A stretch of 64,000 nucleotides of DNA, from NCBI GenBank assembly GCA_963764525.1, contig CAVXTC010000021.1, positions 124,001 to 188,000 of the forward strand, in the 5' to 3' direction. The DNA comes from DATDIC01 sp963764525. GTDB taxonomy: Bacteria; Pseudomonadota; Alphaproteobacteria; Acetobacterales; Acetobacteraceae. The notes under the pieces were generated by a model. That model saw only the letters and a program-made list of their open reading frames with translations. It was not told the DNA's origin and made no database searches. Positions 55,030-63,570 of the stretch are shown piece after piece (the stretch's first letter is position 1; the number at the start of each line of letters is the position of its first letter). A program made the position numbers and the translations under genes.

Positions 55030-55869
55030 ATGAGTGTCGAAACGGATGTCGTGGGCCACTACACCGAGGGCACCCTCGAACGGCGGATTCTCGCCGCGCT
55101 GCGTCAGGTGGGGAAAAATCCAGACCGGCTCGATCCTGATGACCTCGCACCGGTGGATGAGTTTCACCATGGTGGCCGAGCGGCGACGGCGGCATTCGCG
55201 CCCAGACTTAACTTGCAACCCGGCATGCATCTGCTCGAGATCGGATCGGGGATCGGTGGCCCGGCGCGCTACTTCGCCCGGCACCATGGCTGTCGGGTGA
55301 CAGGCATTGATCTCACCGAAGAGTTTGTCGCGGTGGCCCGAGCGATAACCTCGCGGCTTGGGATGGAAAGCCAGATCAGCTTCGAGCAGGGCAGCGCGCT
55401 CAGCATGCCGTTCTCTGCCGCGTCTTTCGATGTCGCGACCTTGCTGCATGTCGGCATGAATATCGCGGACAAAGAGCGACTGTTTAGCGAAGTGCGACGG
55501 GTCCTGAAACCCGACGGCGTCTTCGGCATCTATGATCAGATGCGTGAGGCCGATGGTGAACTCGCATTTCCGGTGCCCTGGGCGTCTGTGCCGCAGACGA
55601 GCTTCGTGGAGACTGCCGCGACGTATAAGCGCCTGCTGATCAAGGTCGGCTTCGAGATCATCTGGGAGCGAAGCTGGCGCGACGACGCGCTCGCGTCCTT
55701 CAATCAGCAGACGAGCACGCAGCCGGTCTCGGGTGCATTGCCCGCTCTTGGTGTTCACGTAACGATGGGTCCGGGGGCTGGCGAGAAGGTCGCAAATCAC
55801 CGGAGCAATACCGAGCGCGGACTGCTCGCACCCAACGAGATCGTTGCTCGTGTGTCCGGTTCCCGTTGA
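55030..55869 (+). CDS. Class I SAM-dependent methyltransferase
   Basis: A 279-residue methyltransferase of the UbiE/sterol-methyltransferase-like group. Motif I LEIGSGIGGPARYFA is at 69-83; the acidic end of strand 2 is TGIDLTEEF. Motif II is FDVATLLHVGMNI, and the post-motif region is VRRVLKPDGVFGIYDQM. GGGGGAG lies before ATG 55030. The N-terminus (VVGHYTEGTLERRILAALR) resembles enzymes acting on small metabolites. Acceptor unknown; cytoplasmic. Confidence 0.88.
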   Translation: MSVETDVVGHYTEGTLERRILAALRQVGKNPDRLDPDDLAPVDEFHHGGRAATAAFAPRLNLQPGMHLLEIGSGIGGPARYFARHHGCRVTGIDLTEEFVAVARAITSRLGMESQISFEQGSALSMPFSAASFDVATLLHVGMNIADKERLFSEVRRVLKPDGVFGIYDQMREADGELAFPVPWASVPQTSFVETAATYKRLLIKVGFEIIWERSWRDDALASFNQQTSTQPVSGALPALGVHVTMGPGAGEKVANHRSNTERGLLAPNEIVARVSGSR

Positions 55870-56166
55870 TTTGGCCACGACGCCAAAGGACTGCTCATTT
55901 GCCGCCTATCCCGCGAGATTTGTCCCGCCCCGCATGACACGCTATTGGTCGATGCAGTTCCATTACGGCCATAACTTACGGGAAGTCGGGAAGTTTTTGA
56001 TTTATGCACAGGGGTTAATCTAAAGGGCGCTAGGAGTGCGTTACGTATTTGCTGCCTTCCCTATGCTACGATTGCGAAGGGAAAATACTTCTCAGCTCTC
56101 GGTTTCTGCATGATGTGTTCCGCCGCTCAGCCGAACGACCGGCGAGACAGCCGCGCCGTCGCGTGG
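55870..56166. other. Gap between convergent genes
   Basis: About 300 bases between the methyltransferase and the convergent lipoprotein gene. I see no supported gene, terminator or repeat. Confidence 0.45.
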
Positions 56167-56736
56167 TCAATCTTCCGGTGTGGCGTGCCCCAACTTGCTC
56201 CGCACGCAGTCGAACCACTCGCGGCCGGCCACGTCGGAATCAGGCAGGCGCAGCACGGGAACATGAGCCTTTCCGACCTCCGTTTGGAGACGGCCGCCGC
56301 CCAGCAGCACCAGGACGTCGCTCGCGGTCGTCTCGTTCAGAGGCGCGGCCGCCAGCACGGCACGACCGGCGCTGCTCCGCGCCGGCAACGTCCATGCTCC
56401 CCCAACGCCTTTGAATCGCAGTCGCGCTTCCCTGCCGCCTCCCGCCACCGCCGATCGCACGGCCGGTCCTGCCACGGTCAGCTCGGCCCTGTCGTTCGCG
56501 CCAATCCGCAGTTCCAGCGACATGTCGCGACCCGGCGCATGGGCAATACAGGCGGCCCCAGTGATCGCAAACGACCACTTGGCGCTCACCGTCTCGGGCG
56601 CCGGGGGCGCGACCGGGGGCGGCAGGGGCAGTGACACTGGCGGGATCGATGGTGGAGGGAGGGGCGCCTGACAGCCGAATAGCCCACCCACCAGCAGCGC
56701 CGACGCGACAGCCGACAGCAACCGCCGCGCGATCAT
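56167..56736 (-). CDS. Putative lipoprotein, last gene of ExeA-like operon
   Basis: A 189-residue protein from ATG 56736, which overlaps the upstream stop as ATGA (56733-56736). Signal MIARRLLSAVASALLVGGLF ends at Cys in lipobox LFGC. A Pro-rich linker follows. The C-terminal domain (KWSFAITGAACIAHAPGRDM; LRFKGVGGAWTLPARSS) looks beta-rich. No family recognised. Coupling suggests it works with the ExeA-like ATPase, perhaps as an outer-membrane or pilotin-like part. Confidence 0.7.
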   Translation of the reverse strand: MIARRLLSAVASALLVGGLFGCQAPLPPPSIPPVSLPLPPPVAPPAPETVSAKWSFAITGAACIAHAPGRDMSLELRIGANDRAELTVAGPAVRSAVAGGGREARLRFKGVGGAWTLPARSSAGRAVLAAAPLNETTASDVLVLLGGGRLQTEVGKAHVPVLRLPDSDVAGREWFDCVRSKLGHATPED

Positions 56737-57146
56737 TTCGCCGCCCGCACCGAGAAATATACCCACCGGCTCAGGGCATAGGCGGCGACGTCACGGCCCA
56801 CCGCATAGACGCGCCACGCGTACTGGGCCGCCCCGCCGGCCAGCTGCACCTCCAGAGACGGCCGATCGACATAGCCGGCGAATACCTCGCGCGACCCAAC
56901 TTGCTCGATCGTCACGACCTCGACGAAGAAGCGAACCGCCACAGGTTCCGACGGGATGCTCCAGGCCAGCTTGATAGCGAGCGGGTCCCCGGCGGCCTCA
57001 ATCACCGAACCGTTCGCCGGTGCCGTCGGACGCACAGGGAGCAACCCACGTTCGATCCCGACGGAAGACGCGAGGCGCGGCATCAACGCCGCCCCGGCGA
57101 GTGCCAGCACGATCGGCGCGAGCCGGCCAGACCATGATCGGTTCAA
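56733..57146 (-). CDS. Hypothetical exported or anchored protein (137 aa)
   Basis: A 137-residue protein with an N-terminal hydrophobic stretch (APIVLALAGAALMPRLA) that can be a signal or anchor. The domain after it (AGDPLAIKLAWSIPSEPVAV; RFFVEVVTIEQV; YAWRVYAVGRDVAAYALSRW) has the alternating pattern of an immunoglobulin or FN3-like fold. No family name can be given. It lies between the ExeA-like ATPase and a lipoprotein gene on the same strand. Confidence 0.65.
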   Translation of the reverse strand: MNRSWSGRLAPIVLALAGAALMPRLASSVGIERGLLPVRPTAPANGSVIEAAGDPLAIKLAWSIPSEPVAVRFFVEVVTIEQVGSREVFAGYVDRPSLEVQLAGGAAQYAWRVYAVGRDVAAYALSRWVYFSVRAAK

Positions 57147-57254
57147 GTTGAACCGCTCAAGGTGTGGCTCTTTGTCTGAGAGGGCAATTCACGCTTCGCT
57201 GGCTGCGCCAGCCTGAAGCGATCACGCTCTAAATCCGGGCATGAGACCAATCCC

Positions 57255-58718
57255 TCAGTCGGAACCAACCGCGATCTCGATCGTCCCGGGCCGAGGCAGC
57301 CCGGCGCCGGGCGACAGGCGAACCAGCCTGCCGCTGCCATAGCCGCCACCCAGGCGGCGCCCGATCTCTCCGGCCGCGTCCTCATCCTGGGCGAAGTAAT
57401 AGCTGATGCTGCGCTTCGACCCGTGCCGCGCAACCGGAAACGGATCGCCGGCATCGAGCCCCTCCGACCGCAGCACCCGCGCCAGATCCAGCCCTTGTTG
57501 TGCCGCGGCGCGGTCACCGCGCGGGTAGATCAGCACGACATGGATCAAAGCGCCCGGAGGCAGATCCGGCGTGGCAGCATCTGCCGCTACCGGCGCGGCC
57601 GCGGGCGACACATCCTGCTGCGGGGCGGGATCGGTCGGCGTCGCCGGGGCGGTTGACAGGGCGGCAGGCGGGAGCGGGGCCGCCGGGCCTTCCGGCGCCA
57701 TCGCAGCCGTCGCCGGCGTAAAGGCGGCGGTGGTCGGCGCACTCGCTGCGACCTGTTCAGGCTTCACGGTGACGGACGCGACTTCCTCCATCCGGACGAC
57801 TGCCGGGGCTGCAGACCCCGGCGGCGCCGTCCGGTCCGCCTCCCGGCTTCGGTTCCCGGTCAGTAGCGCCGCCGGTGTGGCGAACAGGAACAGCGCCACC
57901 AGCGCGGTCGCCACCTGGGTGCGCCTGCGACCCCACCTCCCGCCGGTGTCCTGCTGCGTCCCTGTATCCGTGGATGGGTCCGCGGGCAGGAAATGAGGCT
58001 CGTCGGATGCGGCGGGATCGGGTTCCACCTGGACGGACCCGACGGTGTCGACATCCGCACCGCCGCTCCGCACCGCGACGGCCTCTTCCACATGAGCGCC
58101 GGTCACCCGCTCCGCATCGTCCTGGGCAGCAACGAACAGGGTGAGCCCGAGCAATGCAATCAACAGGCGCGGCACCCCGTGCCCGTGCGCGATAAGCCCC
58201 GCCCATGCTGCCTCGGTGAGGCACCGGATTGGCAGTCCGAGCTGTGCCAGGCGCTCTGCCAGGAATGTGCATGCCTGGTCGGGCGGTAGTGATGCGAGCC
58301 GGACGACGGTCATGCCGGGGGCGCGCTGAAAGCGCTCGCCGCGGGAGGGCAGCGCGGCGAGGACAACCGCGCGTGCGCCCCGGCGGGAAAGCTCGTCGAG
58401 TCGCGTCGCGCCCATTCGATCCGCTTCGTCCACCAGCACGATTTCGGCTGGTCCGACCTCGAGCTGGCTGTCGCCGAAATCCAGCAGGCACGCGGTTCGA
58501 CCCTGTTCGCCGAGCGTCGTCGCCAGGTCGCGCAGCAGCGTGGACTTGCCGCTTCCCGGCGGCCCGAGCACGATGATCAGACACGGGCCGGCGGTGATCA
58601 GGGCCAGCGCCGTCTCGCGGGCTGCGGTCCAACTCGGATGCTCAATGACCTGCGCCGGACGACCGGCCAACTCCAGCAGATCGCTCACCTTCGGCAGGAC
58701 GAACTGTTGCTGCGCCAT
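57255..58718 (-). CDS. ExeA/GspA-like AAA+ ATPase with periplasmic C-terminal domain
   Basis: A 487-residue protein from ATG 58718. Cytoplasmic AAA domain: Walker A GPPGSGKS at 52-59, Walker B EIVLVDEADR at 92-101, then a sensor-like DQACTFLAERLAQLGLPIRC. One membrane helix lies at 268-288. A Pro/Ala-rich linker follows. The C-terminal 85 residues (IHVVLIYPRGDRAAAQQGLD; SISYYFAQDEDAAGEIGRRL) form a small domain resembling SPOR-like peptidoglycan binders. This layout is that of ExeA/GspA, which helps place the type II secretin through the wall. A link to the gsp genes at the left edge is inference. Confidence 0.8.
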   Translation of the reverse strand: MAQQQFVLPKVSDLLELAGRPAQVIEHPSWTAARETALALITAGPCLIIVLGPPGSGKSTLLRDLATTLGEQGRTACLLDFGDSQLEVGPAEIVLVDEADRMGATRLDELSRRGARAVVLAALPSRGERFQRAPGMTVVRLASLPPDQACTFLAERLAQLGLPIRCLTEAAWAGLIAHGHGVPRLLIALLGLTLFVAAQDDAERVTGAHVEEAVAVRSGGADVDTVGSVQVEPDPAASDEPHFLPADPSTDTGTQQDTGGRWGRRRTQVATALVALFLFATPAALLTGNRSREADRTAPPGSAAPAVVRMEEVASVTVKPEQVAASAPTTAAFTPATAAMAPEGPAAPLPPAALSTAPATPTDPAPQQDVSPAAAPVAADAATPDLPPGALIHVVLIYPRGDRAAAQQGLDLARVLRSEGLDAGDPFPVARHGSKRSISYYFAQDEDAAGEIGRRLGGGYGSGRLVRLSPGAGLPRPGTIEIAVGSD

Positions 58719-59075
58719 TGCGGAGACCCGGTGGCACCCCAAACCAATTCCTGACCATACGGTAGCACGACAAATTCTTGCCAGTATCCTACCGGATGGT
58801 AAAGCAAATTCTTGCCAGAGTGGTGTGCATCTGATCGGTGATGGGAGCCGAGCACAGGCCGATCGTGACGGCTGCAACGGGCGTCAGCGCAGGGCCAAGA
58901 CGGGGCGAAGGACGGCCTCAGCCACGGGTCGAGCGCTGCTGTTTCGCCTGAAGTTCGCGCCAATGGGCGTCAGTCCTGGGTTCCCCCTCCCCCTTGCGGG
59001 AGGGGGTGGACGGGTCAGGCGCAACGCCGTCCCGTTGAAGGCGTTCCACTTCCCAGCAGTCAGAGGAAACACCCA
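58719..59075. promoter_or_regulatory. Upstream region of ExeA-like operon with paired direct repeats
   Basis: The 14-mer CAAATTCTTGCCAG occurs at 58771-58784 and again at 58805-58818, 34 bases apart, that is about three helical turns, just upstream of the ExeA-like gene. Two such sites could be an operator. On the minus strand they read CTGGCAAGAATTTG, close to but one base short of sigma-54 spacing. A G/C-rich hairpin (CCCCCTCCCCC/GGGAGGGGG) is at 58983-59009. Confidence 0.5.
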
Positions 59076-59618
59076 ATGGACCGAGATCAGGCGCCGACCC
59101 GGCCGGTGCCGACGGCCACATCCGCCCCGGCGGACGCAGGCGCCGCCGCCGTTTTCGCGCTGATGCCCAGCGGGGAGACGCTCGACACCGCAGTCAAGCA
59201 GCTCGAGACCGCCGGCTTCGACCGCGCCGACCTCAGCCTGCCGGAGATCGATCCTCCACCCGAGCGCGCGACCCCGGAGGCAGGGGCGAAACCGGCAGAT
59301 ACCGACGTGGATGCCCAGCAGTCGCGGCTGGTGCACAGCGGCGTTGGCGGGGCATTCGCGGCGATGATGGCGGCGACGGCAACCGCGGCCACCGGCGGGG
59401 CGGCTGTGGTGGTGGCCGGAGCCGCGATTGGTGCCGGCGTGGCGGTCGGCGCCGCGGCGCACGCGATCAGCAGTGCGTTCAGCGACGAAGAGCAGCGGGA
59501 TCGCGACCAAAAGGCCGCGGCCGGCAAGCTGGTGCTATCAGTGCGTGCGGCCGCCCCGGGGCGACAGGCACGTGCGGTCGAAATCCTGCGCGCCGCGGGA
59601 GCCACGCGGGTCTGGTAG
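59076..59618 (+). CDS. Hypothetical membrane-associated protein (180 aa)
   Basis: A 180-residue protein from ATG 59076 with AGAGGAAA upstream. The N-terminal alpha/beta part (GETLDTAVKQLETAGFDRAD) and the C-terminal strand-helix part (KLVLSVRAAAPGRQARAVEI) resemble the ferredoxin-like halves of small stress proteins (GsiB-17M type). Between them is a Gly/Ala-rich hydrophobic stretch (residues 88-130) that could form a helical hairpin in the membrane. No function is recognised. Confidence 0.65.
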   Translation: MDRDQAPTRPVPTATSAPADAGAAAVFALMPSGETLDTAVKQLETAGFDRADLSLPEIDPPPERATPEAGAKPADTDVDAQQSRLVHSGVGGAFAAMMAATATAATGGAAVVVAGAAIGAGVAVGAAAHAISSAFSDEEQRDRDQKAAAGKLVLSVRAAAPGRQARAVEILRAAGATRVW

Positions 59619-59896
59619 CAGAGCGCGGCGGGCGTGCCGGGGCCGTCGCCCGTCCTGGGGCTTGGCAGAAGGTCCTTCTCCGCTTTCTTAGCGGCTTGAA
59701 ATGATGCGCCAACGCGGCGTCCACGCGACCCGCCGAGTTGCAATCTTCACGCCCAGCCGCCGCGCTGAGCCTCCAGGTACTGGCGAACCACGAACAGGTC
59801 GGCGACATTGTCCGACAGCATTCGTTGCGCGCCGAAAATCCGCCGAACGGGGGAGGCGTCATTGGGCTACCTGACCCAGGCATCCAGCCGAGCACC
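59619..59896. other. Short gap
   Basis: About 280 bases between convergent genes. The minus-strand iolD stop lies at 59897. No gene, clear hairpin or repeat is seen. Confidence 0.4.
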
Positions 59897-61745
59897 TCAA
59901 TCCCCCAGCCGCTGCCTGGCACGATTGGCAAGCCACGCCTCATGCGCCACGCCCACTTCCGCGCGGGTGGATACATCAGGTACCGGCACGTCCCACCAGT
60001 GCCCGCCGGCCGCGGTGCTGGCGGACGGATCGGTGTCAATCACCACCACCGACGTTCGCGGCGCGGCGCGTGCACGGTCCAGCGCGGCCGCGAGCTCCGC
60101 CACGCCCCCGACATGCTCGGCAACCGCCCCCAGGCTTTCGGCATGGGCGCGGAAATCGATGCGCGGCAGCGTGGCGTGCCTTGTGTCGGCGAACAGATTG
60201 TTGAACGACGCCCCGCCGGTGGCGCGCTGCAGCCGGTCGATGCAACCGAAACCGCCGTTGTCGAGCACCACGATCGTCAGTTTCAACCCGAGCATGACAG
60301 ACGTCGCGATCTCCGAGTTCATCATCAGATAGCTGCCGTCTCCCACCATGACAATCACCTCGGCATCCGGCCGCGCCAGCTTCACCCCCAGCCCGCCGGC
60401 GATTTCGTATCCCATGCAAGAATAGCCATATTCCAGATGATACGAACCGGGCTTCGCGGCACGCCACAGCTTGTGCAGCTCGCCCGGCAGACCGCCGGCC
60501 GCGCACACCACGATGGCATCCGTCCCCGGCCGAGCGCTGCACGGCGCCGATCACCTGCGCATCGGACGGCAGCGCGGCGTTGGACGGCGCGGTTGCCGCC
60601 GCGGCCTGCGGATGCCACGCCGCCAGCGCCTCGGCCGCCGCGCGGCCCCACGCGGCCGGCGTCGTGTGGCCACTCAGCGCCGCGGACAGCGCCTCCAGCC
60701 CGGCCTGTGCATCGGCCACCAGCGGCAGCGCATGGTGCTTGGTCGCATCGAATTGCTGCACGTTCAGGCCGATCAGCCGGCGCGCCGGATTGCGGAACAG
60801 CGCCCACGAGCCGGTGGTGAAATCGGACAGCCGCGTGCCGACCGCCAGGATCAGGTCGGCGCGTTCAGCAAGCTGGTTGGCCGCCGCCGTCCCGGTGACG
60901 CCGATCGCACCAAGGTTCAGCCGGTGCGTATCGGGCAGCGTGCCCTTGCCGGCCTGCGTCTCGGCCACCGGGATCGCGTGCCGCTCGGCGAAACCCGCCA
61001 GCGTCCCGGTCGCCTCCGCATACTGCACGCCGCCGCCGGCGATGATCAGCGGCGCCTGCGCGGCACGGATCGCGGCGGCTGCTTCGGCCAGTTCCGCGGC
61101 ATCGGGAGGCGGCCGGCGAATGCGCCACAGGGCCGGCGCGAAGAACGCCGCCGGATAGTCGAACGCCTCGGCCTGAATGTCCTGGCATAGCGCCAGCGTC
61201 ACCGGGCCGCACGCCGCCGGATCGGTCAGCACCGCCATCGCCCGCGGCAGCGCCGCGAGGATCTGCTCCGGCCGGGTGATCCGGTCGAACAACCGGGAAA
61301 CCGGACGGAAGCAGTCGTTGGCTGAAACGGTGCCGTCGGCGAAGTCCTCGATCTGCTGCAGCACCGGGTCGGGGCGGCGCGTCGCGAACACATCGCCCGG
61401 CAGGAACAGCACCGGCAGCCGGTTGACGTGCGCCAGCGCCGCGGCGGTGACCATGTTGGTTGCACCCGGACCGATCGAGGTCGTGCACGCCATCATCCGC
61501 CGCCGCCGGCACGCCTTGGCGAACGCAATCGCAGCGTGCGCCATCGCCTGTTCATTGTGCGCGCGATAAGTCGGAAGATCGTCCTGCGCCCCCGCCAGCG
61601 CCTCCCCGAGACCGGCGACGTTCCCATGCCCGAAGATCGCCCACACCCCGGCGAACAGCGGCACACGCTGCCCCTCGAATTCGGTGGTCTGTGCGGCGAG
61701 GTATCGCACCAGCGCCTGCGCCATAGTCAGCCGGATCGTCGCCAT
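59897..61745 (-). CDS. iolD: 3D-(3,5/4)-trihydroxycyclohexane-1,2-dione hydrolase IolD (one frameshift)
   Basis: Thiamine-diphosphate enzyme that opens the ring in myo-inositol catabolism. From ATG 61745: MATIRLTMAQALVRYLAAQT, FAGVWAIFGHGNVAGLGEAL, YRAHNEQAMAHAAIAFAK (catalytic Glu) and TTSIGPGATNMVTAAALAHV. Near 60530 a one-base change breaks the frame. The C-terminal ThDP domain resumes as VCAAGGLPGELHKLWRAA, then EYGYSCMGYEIAGGLGVK and the cofactor motif GDGSYLMMNSEIAT...LDN, to 59897. Joined length about 616, normal for IolD. iolG lies 600 bases away, divergent. Confidence 0.9.
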
Positions 61746-62348
61746 CGCTGCCCCGCCCTCCAGGCCTGAGATCGCACCCCCGCCCTTGTCGCCCCTTCTG
61801 GGACGGGGAGGGGTCTCGCACGCCAGGATTCGCTGTACCGAAGCGTTGCTATAACACCAAGCGACGAAAAGGTTGACCCTTGGCCGGCTGGACGCATTCG
61901 TCCAGCGTCATGGCCGACCCGAGGACAGGCTACGGCCAGCCAACCACGTTTTACTTTGATGCCATCCGCAAAGTCGGGGATGGCCGGCCTTCGTCGGGCA
62001 TGACAGCGTTGGGCGACGCTGCGTCCCATTGATCAATCAACATCAACGCCGGCTGGTACTCCCGAGGCGAGAAGCATAGCCTGAACTCCGTGGCCCGCCG
62101 TGGCCCTCGCCCTTCCTCCGTGGTAAAAGTGGATAAAGCACAAACGAACCGGACAACGCTCAATGCACGGGAGCTCAAGGTTTTTTAACACGGAGCACGC
62201 ATGAGGGCCACGGGGCGCCACGGAGGTCGTCTCAGACCAAGCGGCGGAGACTCAGGCGGGACACGTTGAGGATCAGGCCGATCGTCATGCCGTTCATTCG
62301 CAACTCATACCTGTATCCCCGAAAGCATAGCACGGAAAGGGCACGCAC
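61746..62348. other. Intergenic region between iolD and iolG with dispersed repeats
   Basis: About 600 bases without a gene. It holds the hairpin repeat GATGGCCGGCCTTCGTCGGG (61979-61998), related to that at 41098. It also has a long imperfect inverted pair: GGCCCGCCGTGGCCCTCGCC with CTCCGTGG (about 62091-62124) against GAGGGCCACGGGGCGCCACG with GAGG (62201-62227). Promoters for both iol genes should also lie here. Confidence 0.5.
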
Positions 62349-63329
62349 ATGATCTCGGTCGCGGTTCTGGGCGCAGGTCGGATCGGGCAGATCCACGCCC
62401 GCAACGTCGCCGCGCATCCGCGCGCCAGGCTGGCCGGAATCGCCGATCTCGACGGCCAGGCGGCGGATCGGCTGGCGACCGCCTGCGGCGCCGCCGCGAT
62501 CGGCACCGACACGGCTTTCGCCGCCGACTCGGTGATGATCTGCACGCCGACACCGACTCACGCCGACCTGATCGAGCGTGCCGCCGCCGCCGGCAAACCG
62601 GTGTTTTGCGAAAAGCCGATCGATCTGAACGCCGCCCGGGTGCACGCCTGCCTCGGCGTGGTCGAACGCGCCGGCATCCCCCTGATGGTCGGCTTCAACC
62701 GCCGCTTCGACCCAAGCTTCCGCGCGCTGCACGACCGGTTGCGTGCCGGCGAGATCGGCCGGCTGGAGATCCTGACCATAACGAGCCGCGATCCGGCCCC
62801 GCCCCCGCCCGCCTACATCGCCAGCTCGGGCGGGCTGTTCCGCGACATGATGATCCACGATTTCGACATGGCGCGGTTCCTGCTGCACGAGGAGCCGGTC
62901 GAGGTGTATGCCGCCGCCTCCGTGCTGGTCGATGATGCGATCGGCGAGGCCGGGGATGTCGATACCGCCGTGGTGGTGCTGCGCACCGCCAGTGGGGCGA
63001 TCGCGCAAATCTCCAATTCCCGGCGTGCCGCTTATGGCTACGATCAGCGGATCGAGGCGCATGGCGCCACCGGCCTGCTGCGGGCGGGAAACGTGTCCGC
63101 GACTACGGTGGAACGGGCCGGCGCCGGCGGCTTCACCATCGATCCGGCGCTGCCGTTCTTCCTGGAACGATATGCTGCCGCCTACCGGGCGGAGCTGGAT
63201 GCGTTTCTTGATGCCGTGGAGGGCACGGCGACCGTCTTCCCGAACGGGGCGGATGGGCTGGCGTCGCTAATGATCGCTGATGCGGCGGCCGAGTCGGCGC
63301 GGAGCGGGAAGCCAGTCAGACCTGGCTGA
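62349..63329 (+). CDS. iolG: Inositol 2-dehydrogenase (Gfo/Idh/MocA)
   Basis: Oxidises myo-inositol to 2-keto-myo-inositol with NAD, the first step of the pathway. A 326-residue protein: Rossmann VAVLGAGRIGQIHARNVA, ICTPTPTHADLI, VFCEKPIDLN (Lys in EKP), LMVGFNRRFDPSFRAL and GGLFRDMMIHDFDMARFLL. The last carries the catalytic Asp-x3-His arrangement (D..MIHDFD) typical of IolG. Length is normal. Divergent iolD supports the assignment; related scyllo-inositol dehydrogenase activity cannot be excluded. Confidence 0.9.
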   Translation: MISVAVLGAGRIGQIHARNVAAHPRARLAGIADLDGQAADRLATACGAAAIGTDTAFAADSVMICTPTPTHADLIERAAAAGKPVFCEKPIDLNAARVHACLGVVERAGIPLMVGFNRRFDPSFRALHDRLRAGEIGRLEILTITSRDPAPPPPAYIASSGGLFRDMMIHDFDMARFLLHEEPVEVYAAASVLVDDAIGEAGDVDTAVVVLRTASGAIAQISNSRRAAYGYDQRIEAHGATGLLRAGNVSATTVERAGAGGFTIDPALPFFLERYAAAYRAELDAFLDAVEGTATVFPNGADGLASLMIADAAAESARSGKPVRPG

Positions 63330-63373
63330 GCGAGATCGGCCGGCTGGTGATCGCACCAGCGCCAGCGCTGTCG

Positions 63374-63534
63374 TCATTGTGAGGATCTGCTCTGCCCGGC
63401 AGCCAGCTCGGTGATCTGCTCGTCGATCCGGTCCGACCAGATCTCAGCAGAGGTCAGTTGGACGTTGACCTTCAACGTGGAGTCGATCTTTTGCACACTG
63501 CCTTGGATCGCATAGCGCACCGACAGCCGCAGCA
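63374..63534 (-). pseudogene. Adenylate/guanylate cyclase fragment (TolB-like region)
   Basis: A short frame reads LRLSVRYAIQGSVQKIDSTL, then KVNVQLTSAEIWSDRIDEQI and TELAAGQ, ending at TGA 63374-63376. This matches the segment VRYxxxGSVxKxxxxxRVxxQLxxAxTGxxxWxxRxDR found after the catalytic domain in proteobacterial class III cyclases. Everything before and after is missing. It is a relic. Confidence 0.6.
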
Positions 63535-63570
63535 TGCATCCGCAGTGGTCATAACGCCGTGTTCAGGCCG

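Noticed and set aside
58771..58818. Sigma-54 promoter on the minus strand (TGGCAAG...TTGCT)
   Set aside because: GG and GC are nine bases apart instead of ten, and the second copy lacks the -12 element. An operator repeat is the safer reading, though an indel could hide a real site.
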